From a virus, in IMG/VR virus record IMGVR_UViG_3300046474_000206, positions 1-41,140 of that record: a stretch of DNA of 41,140 nt; one strand, written 5' to 3'. A program made the position numbers and the translations under genes. Positions 1 to 5,697 of this stretch are shown piece after piece (position 1 is the stretch's first letter; each line of letters starts with the position of its first letter). The notes beneath the pieces are model-generated. The model did not search any database. It was not told the origin of the DNA and saw only the letters and a list, made by a program, of their open reading frames with translations.

Positions 1-429
1 CGGCACAACCTTGGTTCCGATCGAGCCGTCCGTCTTCAGATAGTCCTCCGTCTCGAACAGGATGCCGACAGGCTTGTTCATCAGATCGGCGAACACTTGT
101 GCGTCGAACTCTTGAACCTGCTGCGTGTCGCGGTCCCATTTCTTCACGACCGCATCGCTCGGCGCGATGTTCTTGACGCGCAGGCATGTCATCAGCGCTT
201 GCAGTTGCTTGAAGCCGAACAGTTCCTTGTTCGCTGTGTTGAACGTCCAGAGGGTGAAGTTCGCCGTCTGCTTGTCTTCGGTCACGAAGGCGAAGTCGAT
301 GCCGCGTGTTCCCTTCGAGCTTTCGATATCCTCGGCTCGCGTGAACTGGCCGACGTACTTGCCGATTTCGGTGATGCGCTCGCTGCGCTGTTCTGCCTGG
401 CGTGCTGCTTGCGGGTTCAATGCGTACAT
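1..429 (-). CDS. Phage ssDNA-binding-like protein, partial (C-terminus outside window)
   Basis: The first 143 residues are present; the reading frame is open at base 1. The start is the ATG at 429, preceded by AAAGGAA. The sequence opens MYALNPQAARQAEQ, followed by a segment with KYVGQFTRAED and GIDFAFVTED. This resembles a small family of phage proteins often annotated as single-stranded-DNA-binding and encoded next to a RecA/Sak4-like ATPase. It lies directly downstream of such an ATPase (484-1134), in the place that a canonical SSB occupies beside Sak4 at 38620-39972. The function is inferred from context and remembered family resemblance; no OB-fold signature can be proven here. Confidence 0.6.
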   Translation of the reverse strand, partial: MYALNPQAARQAEQRSERITEIGKYVGQFTRAEDIESSKGTRGIDFAFVTEDKQTANFTLWTFNTANKELFGFKQLQALMTCLRVKNIAPSDAVVKKWDRDTQQVQEFDAQVFADLMNKPVGILFETEDYLKTDGSIGTKVVP

Positions 430-483
430 ACTGTTTCCTTTGGTCTGGTGGATCTGGCTGTTCTTGGCTCAGATGAAGGGCAA

Positions 484-1134
484 TTAAGCGGCTTGCCCGA
501 TGCCGTAGTAATCAACGATTGCGTCGTCGACGAGATACAGATCGTTCGGAATGCGCTCTTGGCCGAACAGCCCCATCGGGCTTTTAACCGTGTCGCGCCC
601 GCTGTTGCGTGTCGTGAAGGTGTATTCGCCGTCGACAACATCGGTCTTGAGGACGATCGTGAACAGGCCTTCGACGGTGATCTTTTCGTCGAGCAACTTG
701 CCGATCGTCTTGGCCTTGGTGTGTCCCGAATCGAGCTGCTCGCTGTGCGTGAGGATGTACACGCGCACGTCGTCAGGAAGCGTGTTAGCGGCCGTCAGGA
801 CGTCCCAAGCGTGCTTTCCAATGTCCGTGAACTTCTGGAAGCCCGTTTCCCCGCTGCGGCGCATGAATTCGTTCGCAAGCAGGTATTGGAAGTCGTCGAT
901 GATGATCGTCTTGCGCTGCGTCTTGCCTAGAATGCTGACGATGCGCGCGGCGTCGTCAGTGACGAACATGTTTCCGTCCGGGTTCTCTTTGCTCAGGTAG
1001 CTCCAGCCTTTCGCCCGGAAGGGAAGCGGCTTCTTAACGATCTGAATCAAAAGGGTCTGCGCCGGATCGAAATTGCGCAGGGAGGAGGATTTGCCCGTTC
1101 CGCTCTGACCGATGACTAGCGTTGCTGTGCTCAT
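484..1134 (-). CDS. P-loop ATPase, RecA/Sak4-like phage recombination protein
   Basis: 216 aa. Walker A is GQSGTGKS at residues 9-16 and Walker B is IIIDD at 77-81, followed by an alternating beta/alpha layout typical of compact RecA-fold phage ATPases. Proteins of this type assist single-strand annealing or exchange during phage recombination, usually with an SSB. It lies between a small overlapping ORF (1034-1207) and an ssDNA-binding-like gene (1-429). It holds the same position as the clearer Sak4 at 39052-39972 but is about 90 residues shorter and does not look like a close relative. The start at 1134 lacks a strong Shine-Dalgarno sequence (a weak GAGAG lies upstream), so coupling to the overlapping upstream frame is possible. 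Confidence 0.75.
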   Translation of the reverse strand: MSTATLVIGQSGTGKSSSLRNFDPAQTLLIQIVKKPLPFRAKGWSYLSKENPDGNMFVTDDAARIVSILGKTQRKTIIIDDFQYLLANEFMRRSGETGFQKFTDIGKHAWDVLTAANTLPDDVRVYILTHSEQLDSGHTKAKTIGKLLDEKITVEGLFTIVLKTDVVDGEYTFTTRNSGRDTVKSPMGLFGQERIPNDLYLVDDAIVDYYGIGQAA

Positions 1135-1207
1135 GTTCGTTCTCTCGTTCGTGCTGTTCGCGTTCTTCGGAAATTTGCTGTTGCCACCACTCGGCGCCGT
1201 CGCTCAT
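1034..1207 (-). CDS. Small Trp-Trp-Gln-rich overlapping protein (copy 1)
   Basis: 57 aa, starting MSDGAEWWQQQ and continuing as a charged Glu/His/Arg/Ser-rich chain. Its start overlaps the preceding stop as ATGA, which suggests coupled translation. The 3' part overlaps the ATPase gene by 101 bp in another frame. A counterpart at 39857-40051 starts MSGADWWQQQ, stands before the Sak4 gene and overlaps it with the same relative frame. That conserved layout is the main reason for calling it real. Function unknown. Confidence 0.5.
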   Translation of the reverse strand: MSDGAEWWQQQISEEREQHERENEHEHSNASHRSERNGQILLPAQFRSGADPFDSDR

Positions 1208-1284
1208 TGCCACCCCGGCTGTGTAGCCCATAGGAACCAAGCGAGCAGGGCGGCGAAGAAAACCCAATCAAGCGCGGCCCGCAT
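1204..1284 (-). CDS. Tiny membrane peptide MRAAL family (copy 1)
   Basis: 26 aa, starting MRAALDW and followed by a hydrophobic stretch (WVFFAALLAWFLW) long enough for one membrane span. It begins inside the end of the 129-aa gene and ends in an ATGA overlap with the next small gene. A 30-aa counterpart at 40048-40140 starts MRAALEW, is also hydrophobic, and ends in the same ATGA overlap. The rest of the two sequences differs, so the start and the hydrophobic character are what is conserved. Function unknown; a small inner-membrane modulator is possible. Confidence 0.5.
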   Translation of the reverse strand: MRAALDWVFFAALLAWFLWATQPGWQ

Positions 1285-1657
1285 GGCTGATCTCGTCGAT
1301 TTCATCGCGCAGGACGCGCGCACGGTTCACAAGGAGGGAGAGCCAGCCATCGGCGGCGGCTTCAGGAAACATCGATGAAAAGCGACGCCATTCGAGATCG
1401 AAATTCATCAGAAGGGCGTACATGTCCGGCACCTTCTCCGCGATCTGCACCTGACGATGTAGTTCGATCAGTTCGGCGACGGGGCAAAGGTGCTCGTCGC
1501 CGGCCTTGCGCAGTTCCTGCATGAATACTGACTTAGGCACTGAAGCAGCCAGTGTATCCATTGCGGACAAATTTTTACGCGCAACAGGAGCTTGTTGCGG
1601 TCGGAAGGCTTCGATACTGCGTAATAAGCCGTTGCGGGCCAAGGTTTGCGGTTTCAT
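1268..1657 (-). CDS. Conserved 129-aa phage protein of unknown function (copy 1)
   Basis: 129 aa, soluble, mostly helical in appearance; I recognise no domain. The start at 1657 has AAGGAAAC upstream. It is the first gene after the promoter at 1702-1730. The protein is identical over all 129 residues to the one at 40124-40513, while the DNA differs at several synonymous sites, which indicates selection on the protein. In both copies it leads a cassette of MRAAL peptide, Trp-Trp-Gln protein, P-loop ATPase and ssDNA-binding protein, so a role in phage recombination or replication is a reasonable guess. Confidence 0.8.
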   Translation of the reverse strand: MKPQTLARNGLLRSIEAFRPQQAPVARKNLSAMDTLAASVPKSVFMQELRKAGDEHLCPVAELIELHRQVQIAEKVPDMYALLMNFDLEWRRFSSMFPEAAADGWLSLLVNRARVLRDEIDEISHAGRA

Positions 1658-1701
1658 CGATGTTTCCTTCTGGGTTGTTGTTGTGTGTGCTGCTGAGTTG
1701 A

Positions 1702-1730
1702 ATAGTACTTGCGCTGTATTAGTAGCGCAA
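1702..1730 (-). promoter_or_regulatory. Early leftward sigma-70 promoter with shared operator spacer
   Basis: Read on the minus strand: -35 TTGCGC, a 17-bp spacer TACTAATACAGCGCAAG, then -10 TACTAT. The half sites CTTGCGCT and AGCGCAAG form a perfect 8-bp inverted repeat around GTATTAGT, which suggests an operator. The same architecture recurs at 7119, 33723, 38029 and 40558. It drives the 129-aa gene cassette. Confidence 0.7.
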
Positions 1731-1760
1731 GCATTTTCGCCAAATTATTTGTGCGATCGC

Positions 1761-2366
1761 CTACATTTCTTCGCGTGCTAGCCATCCACGGCGTTCGAAC
1801 GCCGGTCGTAACTTCTCGTGCGTCGCCTGGCGCAGCTCTGCGATGGCCGGCCCGATCTTCGCTGCTGCGTTGTATGCGGTGCTTCGGCTTACTCCGCACT
1901 CGTCGGCGATGTGCTGCGCAGAAGGGCAGTAGTGCGCGCCGTAGACGAACTCGCGCATCAGCATCAGGCGAATGACAGCCCGATTGCGCACGATGCCGGC
2001 GAACAGGTGTTCGAGCCGACCGATCGCCGCGTGTCGCTCGCCGTTCTCGCCGCCGTATTCCGCGTCCAGGAGCGCTCGTTGATCGAGCGAGGTATGCGAC
2101 TCGATCACATCGAGGATCAGCCGCGCCTGCGCCCGTTTCTCGCTCGCGGATAGGATCATGCCGCCTTCCTTGCCGATGAATTCGCCGACCTTGCCGACCT
2201 TCACGCCGGCCGCTTGCCGCCACGTGTACGCGAAAGACAGTGCGCTCTCCATAGATCCAAAGAGCGCCATTCTTCGCACCGCTTCGTCATCGGCCGTAGA
2301 CGAGCGCAGAGTAAGTCCGATTCGCCGAAACTGATCTTCCCGATCTGATAAACGCAGCCCTTGCAT
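1761..2366 (-). CDS. Helix-turn-helix regulator of the early operon
   Basis: 201 aa from the ATG at 2366 (GAGGAA upstream). The C-terminal third holds a clear HTH: AQHIADECGVSRSTAYNAA, around residues 142-160. The N-terminal half is helical without a recognised domain. The gene overlaps the Cys-rich ORF 2201-2437 by 166 bp; a shorter start at 2270 would reduce this, so the start is uncertain. A second copy runs off the right end of the window (40828-41140), nearly identical in the shared part. A transcription regulator, possibly an antiterminator-type late activator, fits the position; that role is inference. Confidence 0.7.
   Translation of the reverse strand: MQGLRLSDREDQFRRIGLTLRSSTADDEAVRRMALFGSMESALSFAYTWRQAAGVKVGKVGEFIGKEGGMILSASEKRAQARLILDVIESHTSLDQRALLDAEYGGENGERHAAIGRLEHLFAGIVRNRAVIRLMLMREFVYGAHYCPSAQHIADECGVSRSTAYNAAAKIGPAIAELRQATHEKLRPAFERRGWLAREEM
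1790..2070. repeat. Long direct repeat B, left copy (pairs with 40860-41140)
   Basis: The 3' part of the HTH regulator gene recurs nearly unchanged at the right end, offset 39,070. The offset exceeds that of repeat A by 214 bp because the right copy has an extra Cys-rich gene between regulator and promoter. Confidence 0.9.
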
Positions 2367-2437
2367 GTGGATTCCTCGCGCGCTATTAGTATTTTTAGTG
2401 GGTCGCCGTATTCATGCTGGCGTAACGGTTTGGTCAC
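2201..2437 (-). CDS. Small Cys-rich phage protein (CxxC)
   Basis: 78 aa. The GTG start overlaps the previous stop as GTGA, consistent with coupled translation. CKGC and two later cysteines, the last in RCEEW, form a four-Cys pattern common in tiny phage zinc-binding proteins. A different Cys-rich protein (40628-40831) accompanies the right copy of the neighbouring regulator. The long overlap with the regulator's 5' end lowers confidence in the C-terminus or in one of the two starts. Confidence 0.45.
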   Translation of the reverse strand: MTKPLRQHEYGDPLKILIAREESTCKGCVYQIGKISFGESDLLCARLRPMTKRCEEWRSLDLWRAHCLSRTRGGKRPA

Positions 2438-2613
2438 TCGTATGCGCTCCCGGGCTGACCGGGCTCGTTACTCCCTGTGCATTCGTTCCGGTGATCGTTC
2501 GCCTTTGGGCATCGCTTGTTGCCGCAAGTTGGGCATAGGATCATCCGAATCCTGAGAAAGCAGTCAGCGCCGGCTCTCTCTTGCTCACATCGATGACAGT
2601 CGCATTCGCTCAT
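2434..2613 (-). CDS. Zinc-ribbon-like phage protein
   Basis: 59 aa, with a strong AGGAGGAAG before the ATG at 2613. The N-terminus has CDCHRC, and the centre has CPTCGNKRCPKA followed by a second half ending SNEPGQPGS. This Cys/His pattern and tail are familiar from many proteobacterial phage genomes as a small protein of unknown role. It is coupled to the genes on both sides by stop/start overlaps (ATGA upstream, GTGA downstream). Confidence 0.75.
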   Translation of the reverse strand: MSECDCHRCEQERAGADCFLRIRMILCPTCGNKRCPKANDHRNECTGSNEPGQPGSAYE

Positions 2614-2699
2614 ACTTCCTCCTTCTGCTCGCGTTTCGGCGGATTCCATGCTCGCGCCATGACGTTGAAGAACAGCCACCAGTACAGGGCGGGACTCAT
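2610..2699 (-). CDS. 29-aa overlapping peptide
   Basis: Starts MSPALYWWLFFNVMAR; an aromatic hydrophobic first half is followed by a basic/acidic tail. Both ends are ATGA overlaps with neighbours (2696-2788 and 2434-2613), and the tail codons double as the Shine-Dalgarno sequence of the zinc-ribbon gene. Probably a membrane-touching micropeptide; it may also serve to couple translation. Confidence 0.45.
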   Translation of the reverse strand: MSPALYWWLFFNVMARAWNPPKREQKEEV

Positions 2700-2788
2700 T
2701 TCATGTCCCTCAACATCCAGCCCACAAACAGCCCTAGTCCAAATACGAAAAGGGTCGTCATTCCGACTGCGAATGCCTCGAATGTCAT
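2696..2788 (-). CDS. 30-aa single-span membrane peptide (LFVFG family, copy 1)
   Basis: Starts MTFEAFAVGMTTLFVFG, with the core LFVFGLGLFVG followed by a positively charged end, as in an N-out/C-in membrane span. It is joined by ATGA overlaps to the genes on both sides. A relative with the core LFVFGAGLFVG lies in the late arm at 9143-9232, on the other strand. Function unknown. Confidence 0.6.
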   Translation of the reverse strand: MTFEAFAVGMTTLFVFGLGLFVGWMLRDMK

Positions 2789-3072
2789 GCCGCCTCCAAT
2801 TGGTTAGCCATCAATCGCGCACGGCAAGCGTCTTGCATCGCCCGTAGCGTCTCCATCGCACGAAACACTGGCGGCGTATCCTCGCGCGTGCTAAACCAAA
2901 TGCAGCCCGATCTATCGCGGCGGCCGTTGCATTTCACCTTGCCGCTGGTTTCAAGTCGCGATAGTGCCTGGCGCACCTTCTGAGCCGTAATGTCGATGCT
3001 GTCGGCGATCTGCTGAACGGTGGCGCCCTCGGGCTGCGTGCTGAGGTAATCGCTGATGCGGGCTGGAATCAT
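2785..3072 (-). CDS. Winged-helix DNA-binding protein
   Basis: 95 aa. Residues about 10-55 read as a winged helix-turn-helix (TVQQIADSIDITAQKVRQAL, then a KVKC wing). The ATGA overlap with the helicase-loader gene suggests one transcript and coupled translation. Probably a small transcription or replication regulator of the early operon. Confidence 0.65.
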   Translation of the reverse strand: MIPARISDYLSTQPEGATVQQIADSIDITAQKVRQALSRLETSGKVKCNGRRDRSGCIWFSTREDTPPVFRAMETLRAMQDACRARLMANQLEAA

Positions 3073-3917
3073 GCTGCCTCCGAATCAAGCCCGCCCACGT
3101 CGCGCGATTGGCGCCGGTGGCTCTCCCAATCAAACTTCACGCTGACGCCGGATTCGCTCAAGCGGTCCATGAAGCGCTCGCCGAGATACGCCTTCAGGCT
3201 CGGCACGTCGAGGTTCGTCAGCAGGATGGTGGGCTTGCAATTGAGCCTGCGCGCCTCTAGCAGCTCGTGGAGGGTGCGGATCTCGTCATCCGTTCCGCGC
3301 TGCAATCCGATCTCGTCGAGGATCATCAAATCGATCGACTCGAACTGGCGAAGCATCTGTTCTTCGGTAAGCTCGGAGTTGCGCGACCATGTTCCGCGAA
3401 TCTTGGTAAACAAGCGTGCGGTGGACGTAAAGTAGACGGTGTGACCGCGTGCCATCAGGTAGTTAGCGGCCGCGCATGCAAGGTGAGATTTACCGGTACC
3501 AACTTTGCCTATACCGACTAGGACCGTTCCGCGCTTCAGGTGCAAACTGAAATCCCGAGCGAACATATGGAACCTGTCCCATGCCGCGCACTGCGCCTGC
3601 GACTTCGTTTCGTAGTTTGCAAACGTGCGATCGCGGAACAGCGCCGGGATACCCGCTTGCTCCAGTCGCGCTTCGATCTTCGCCTGACGCTCCATCTGCT
3701 CTTTCTTCGCCTGTATGGCGGCCTCGCGGTCTGCATCTTCCTTCGAGCAGGAAGGGCAGCGCGTCACACGAATGGTGCATTCGCCCACAGAGATTGAGCG
3801 GATAGGGAACTGGCCGTGCTTCTCGCACATGCCGAATTCAGCTGGCGTACCGTCGCACACGCCATGCGTCGAGTTTTGGCACATCACCTTGCAATTTTTT
3901 GCGCAGTAGGCGTTCAT
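3069..3917 (-). CDS. DnaC/IstB-like helicase loader ATPase
   Basis: 282 aa from the ATG at 3917, with AAGGAGGAG before it. The N-terminus carries many cysteines (C5, C9, C13, C21, C31, C47, C54, C57), a likely zinc region. The C-terminal ATPase domain has Walker A GKVGTGKS at 137-144 and Walker B LMILDE at 197-202, with the conserved LTNLD motif later. In this family the protein delivers the host replicative helicase DnaB to the phage origin with an O-like initiator, here encoded just upstream (4277-5020). Lambda P does the same job with an unrelated fold. A real AAA+ loader is likely; the host partner is inferred. Confidence 0.88.
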   Translation of the reverse strand: MNAYCAKNCKVMCQNSTHGVCDGTPAEFGMCEKHGQFPIRSISVGECTIRVTRCPSCSKEDADREAAIQAKKEQMERQAKIEARLEQAGIPALFRDRTFANYETKSQAQCAAWDRFHMFARDFSLHLKRGTVLVGIGKVGTGKSHLACAAANYLMARGHTVYFTSTARLFTKIRGTWSRNSELTEEQMLRQFESIDLMILDEIGLQRGTDDEIRTLHELLEARRLNCKPTILLTNLDVPSLKAYLGERFMDRLSESGVSVKFDWESHRRQSRDVGGLDSEAA

Positions 3918-4240
3918 TTCTCCTCCTTGGCGCAAACCTGCATTGCGTGAATGGCGTTAGCGCACTCTCCAGCGCCATCGGACTGCCCGCCTACATACTC
4001 ATTCCCTCTGAGCGGGCTATCTGCGGGGTGCCGCTTGAATTGGTCCCAATACTCGTTTTCGATTGCGCGGCACTTCTGCACGGCTCGCTCCAGCGCTTGG
4101 CGCTCTGCGGCTTGCCATGCTTCCCACGTGACGCGCGCGGTAGTTGAGGCGAGAGGCAAGCCGTGCGGCGTTTTAAACCACGCTTCGAAGCGCTCGCGGC
4201 TGGATTCACCTTCCGTCTGTGTGGTCGTTAAGTCATTCAT
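3914..4240 (-). CDS. Phage early protein with WQAAERQALERA motif
   Basis: 108 aa from the ATG at 4240 (CAAGGAA upstream). The middle has WEAWQAAERQALERA, a signature of small phage early proteins of unknown role. The same motif occurs in the protein at 31965-32180 in the other early arm, although the rest differs. It overlaps the helicase-loader start by ATGA. Function unknown. Confidence 0.7.
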   Translation of the reverse strand: MNDLTTTQTEGESSRERFEAWFKTPHGLPLASTTARVTWEAWQAAERQALERAVQKCRAIENEYWDQFKRHPADSPLRGNEYVGGQSDGAGECANAIHAMQVCAKEEK

Positions 4241-4276
4241 CGCGGTTCCTTGTTTGTTTTTTTGCGACACTTCTGG

Positions 4277-5020
4277 TTAGAAGAAACTCTCGCTGTAGTC
4301 CATGTCAGCAAGAGATTTTGTTTTACTAGATGATACACCAGATGTTTTAGATTTGGGCGGAAAAATGCCCGCCCAGTTGTTTGCAATCGACGCCTCGACG
4401 GCTCTCCTTACATCGTGGCCAGCAGCATGAACCTCGCTCATGTCTCGCAGCCAGAGTTTCATTGCGTGCTCGCTAGCGGTTCCACGGTCTCGCTTCTTGC
4501 GGTAGGCGGTCCACTCATCCCATAACTGCGGATCAAGCCATTCGGGCAGAGAGGGGCGCGAAGCGCTCTTTTCAGTCTTTACTGCCTTTCTCAGTTCTTG
4601 CTTAGAATCAGTACTTACTAGTGTGGGATTTGCCGTATGCGGTTCATCCGTATCCGGTTCCGCCGTATCCGGGAAATCCGTATGCGGTGGAGATCCGCTA
4701 CCGGATTGGGTTTCCGGTGTTTCCGACACGATGTAATCGACGGATGAGAACTGTCCGGACGTCTTGTTCTGGATGCGACGTAAGTACCCGACCTTCAGCA
4801 GTTCCTTCAGGAGCGCGTAGACGGCATCGCGCCCGGAAGGTTTGTCGCTGTCCCGCGTCTCATTGACGAGAGCGGCCGGAGACACGGACCAATGATCGGG
4901 CTTGCCAAGCAGGTAGATCAGCAGGCCGCGAGCGGCCCATGAAAGGCGCTTGTCCTCGCTGATCCGCTTGTCGAGCTGATACCAGTTGCTTGTTGGGCGC
5001 GGTGCGCGTGTGATGCTCAT
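4277..5020 (-). CDS. Replication initiator, lambda O-like helix-turn-helix protein
   Basis: 247 aa. The N-terminal winged-helix domain (about residues 15-95, including LSWAARGLLIYLLGKPDHW and a DAVYALLKELLKVGYL recognition region) is typical of phage O-type and DnaT-like initiators. A low-complexity Pro/Thr/Asp linker near 115-140 is encoded by four tandem 15-bp repeats (4627-4686). The C-terminal part (about 155-230) probably contacts the helicase or loader. It stands two genes upstream of the DnaC-like loader, as O precedes P in lambdoid phages. It should bind its own gene's iterons and start lytic replication. Confidence 0.8.
   Translation of the reverse strand: MSITRAPRPTSNWYQLDKRISEDKRLSWAARGLLIYLLGKPDHWSVSPAALVNETRDSDKPSGRDAVYALLKELLKVGYLRRIQNKTSGQFSSVDYIVSETPETQSGSGSPPHTDFPDTAEPDTDEPHTANPTLVSTDSKQELRKAVKTEKSASRPSLPEWLDPQLWDEWTAYRKKRDRGTASEHAMKLWLRDMSEVHAAGHDVRRAVEASIANNWAGIFPPKSKTSGVSSSKTKSLADMDYSESFF
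4627..4686 (-). repeat. Four tandem 15-bp iterons inside the O-like gene: candidate lytic origin
   Basis: Four exact 15-bp periods at 4627, 4642, 4657 and 4672 share the core CCGTATSCG (plus strand). They encode repeated units such as PDTAE, PDTDE and PHTAN. Iterons inside the initiator gene followed by a more AT-rich flank (4560-4626) is the arrangement of the lambda origin in gene O. The origin role is by analogy. Confidence 0.7.
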
Positions 5021-5026
5021 CGATCT

Positions 5027-5182
5027 TTATCCGAAAATGGCAGACAGTACTGCCATGAAAACGATGGAGGCGATCCAGCCAAGAATTGCGCCGCGAAACT
5101 CGTTCCCCTCGTCGATCATCATTCCGCCAAGAACCCCAAGGTGCCCGGCGGCGAGGCCTCCAAAAAACCAAATTTCGCTCAT
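5027..5182 (-). CDS. 51-aa membrane protein between Cro-like and O-like genes
   Basis: Starts MSEIWFFGGLAAGHLGVLGG, an acidic short loop follows, then a second hydrophobic segment (ILGWIASIVFMAVLSAIFG). Two membrane spans are likely. The ATG overlaps the Cro-like stop as ATGA, and the stop lies six bases before the initiator start, so it belongs to the same operon. Function unknown. Confidence 0.6.
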   Translation of the reverse strand: MSEIWFFGGLAAGHLGVLGGMMIDEGNEFRGAILGWIASIVFMAVLSAIFG

Positions 5183-5430
5183 GCTTCGTCCTTGCCGGTG
5201 CCAACGACACGCGCCGGAAGATCGCGCAGGCGCAGCAGGTCGACGATCTGCATCCCGTCGCCGGCCGTGATCTCGTCGCTTGCGATAGCGAGCTTCACTG
5301 CGCGATCAGGCGTTACTGGGCGGGCGTAATTCTTGATGTGATACCAAGAGCACAGGCTCATGCCGAGCTTCTCGCGCACCTGGTCGACGATCTTGCGGCC
5401 GTGCTTTTGATGGAACTCGTTTGCATCCAT
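5179..5430 (-). CDS. Cro-like helix-turn-helix repressor
   Basis: 83 aa, start ATG at 5430 with AAAGGAG. Residues 12-55 give a short HTH (KIVDQVREKLGMSLCSWYHI, then RAVKLAIASD), as in Cro/YdaS-type proteins. It is the first gene of the leftward early operon and is transcribed divergently from the CI-like gene at 5698, the classical Cro position. It would bind the operators at 5478-5542 to choose lytic growth. Confidence 0.78.
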   Translation of the reverse strand: MDANEFHQKHGRKIVDQVREKLGMSLCSWYHIKNYARPVTPDRAVKLAIASDEITAGDGMQIVDLLRLRDLPARVVGTGKDEA

Positions 5431-5697
5431 TTTTCGGCTCCTTTCGCCTGTTTGTCTAAGGCTTCCATTGTATTATAAAGCGCTGTAAGTATCCACTATT
5501 TGTAAGCGTAAAGCGCCGTAAGTTAGTGAAAACTCTAGTTTTTTGCTTAGTTCACGCTTGCATTCAGACGCCCGATGTCGCAATATTCAGTTACACGAGA
5601 AAAGCAGGACGGCGAGGGGAGCACGACCGTACCGGTGAGAAAGCGCATGAGGTGCGCACGACGGGGCCAACCCGCGACTAAAACACAGGAACCGAAG
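5431..5697. promoter_or_regulatory. Divergent cro/cI control region with repeated operators
   Basis: Noncoding. AAGCGCTGTAAGT at 5478 and AAGCGCCGTAAGT at 5511 are direct repeats, with a partial third (GTAAGCGTAAAG) between them. On the minus strand the first overlaps the -10 TATAAT at about 5471-5477 (plus strand ATTATA) of the cro promoter. An inverted repeat AAAACT-CT-AGTTTT lies at 5529-5542. The motif ACAGCGC is shared with the spacer of the promoter at 1702-1730. A possible reading extension of the repressor into 5575-5697 is not favoured. Confidence 0.65.

Larger units (their letters stand above)
1268..1731. repeat. Long direct repeat A, left copy (pairs with 40124-40587)
   Basis: The 464 bp covering the 129-aa gene, its leader and its promoter reappear at a constant offset of 38,856 bp with few substitutions. 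Similarity stops sharply at the end of the 129-aa gene on one side and just beyond the -35 box on the other. Confidence 0.9.

Noticed and set aside
97-930. Long open frames on the plus strand opposite the ATPase and ssDNA-binding-like genes
   Set aside because: They are mirror frames of GC-rich coding sequence, lack a ribosome site and have Leu/Val/Arg-biased composition. The minus-strand proteins carry clear motifs.
5575-5697. N-terminal extension of the CI-like repressor to base 5575
   Set aside because: The extra 41 residues are basic and low-complexity and precede the HTH domain unnaturally. The ATG at 5698 has an AGGAA-type site and fits the family start.
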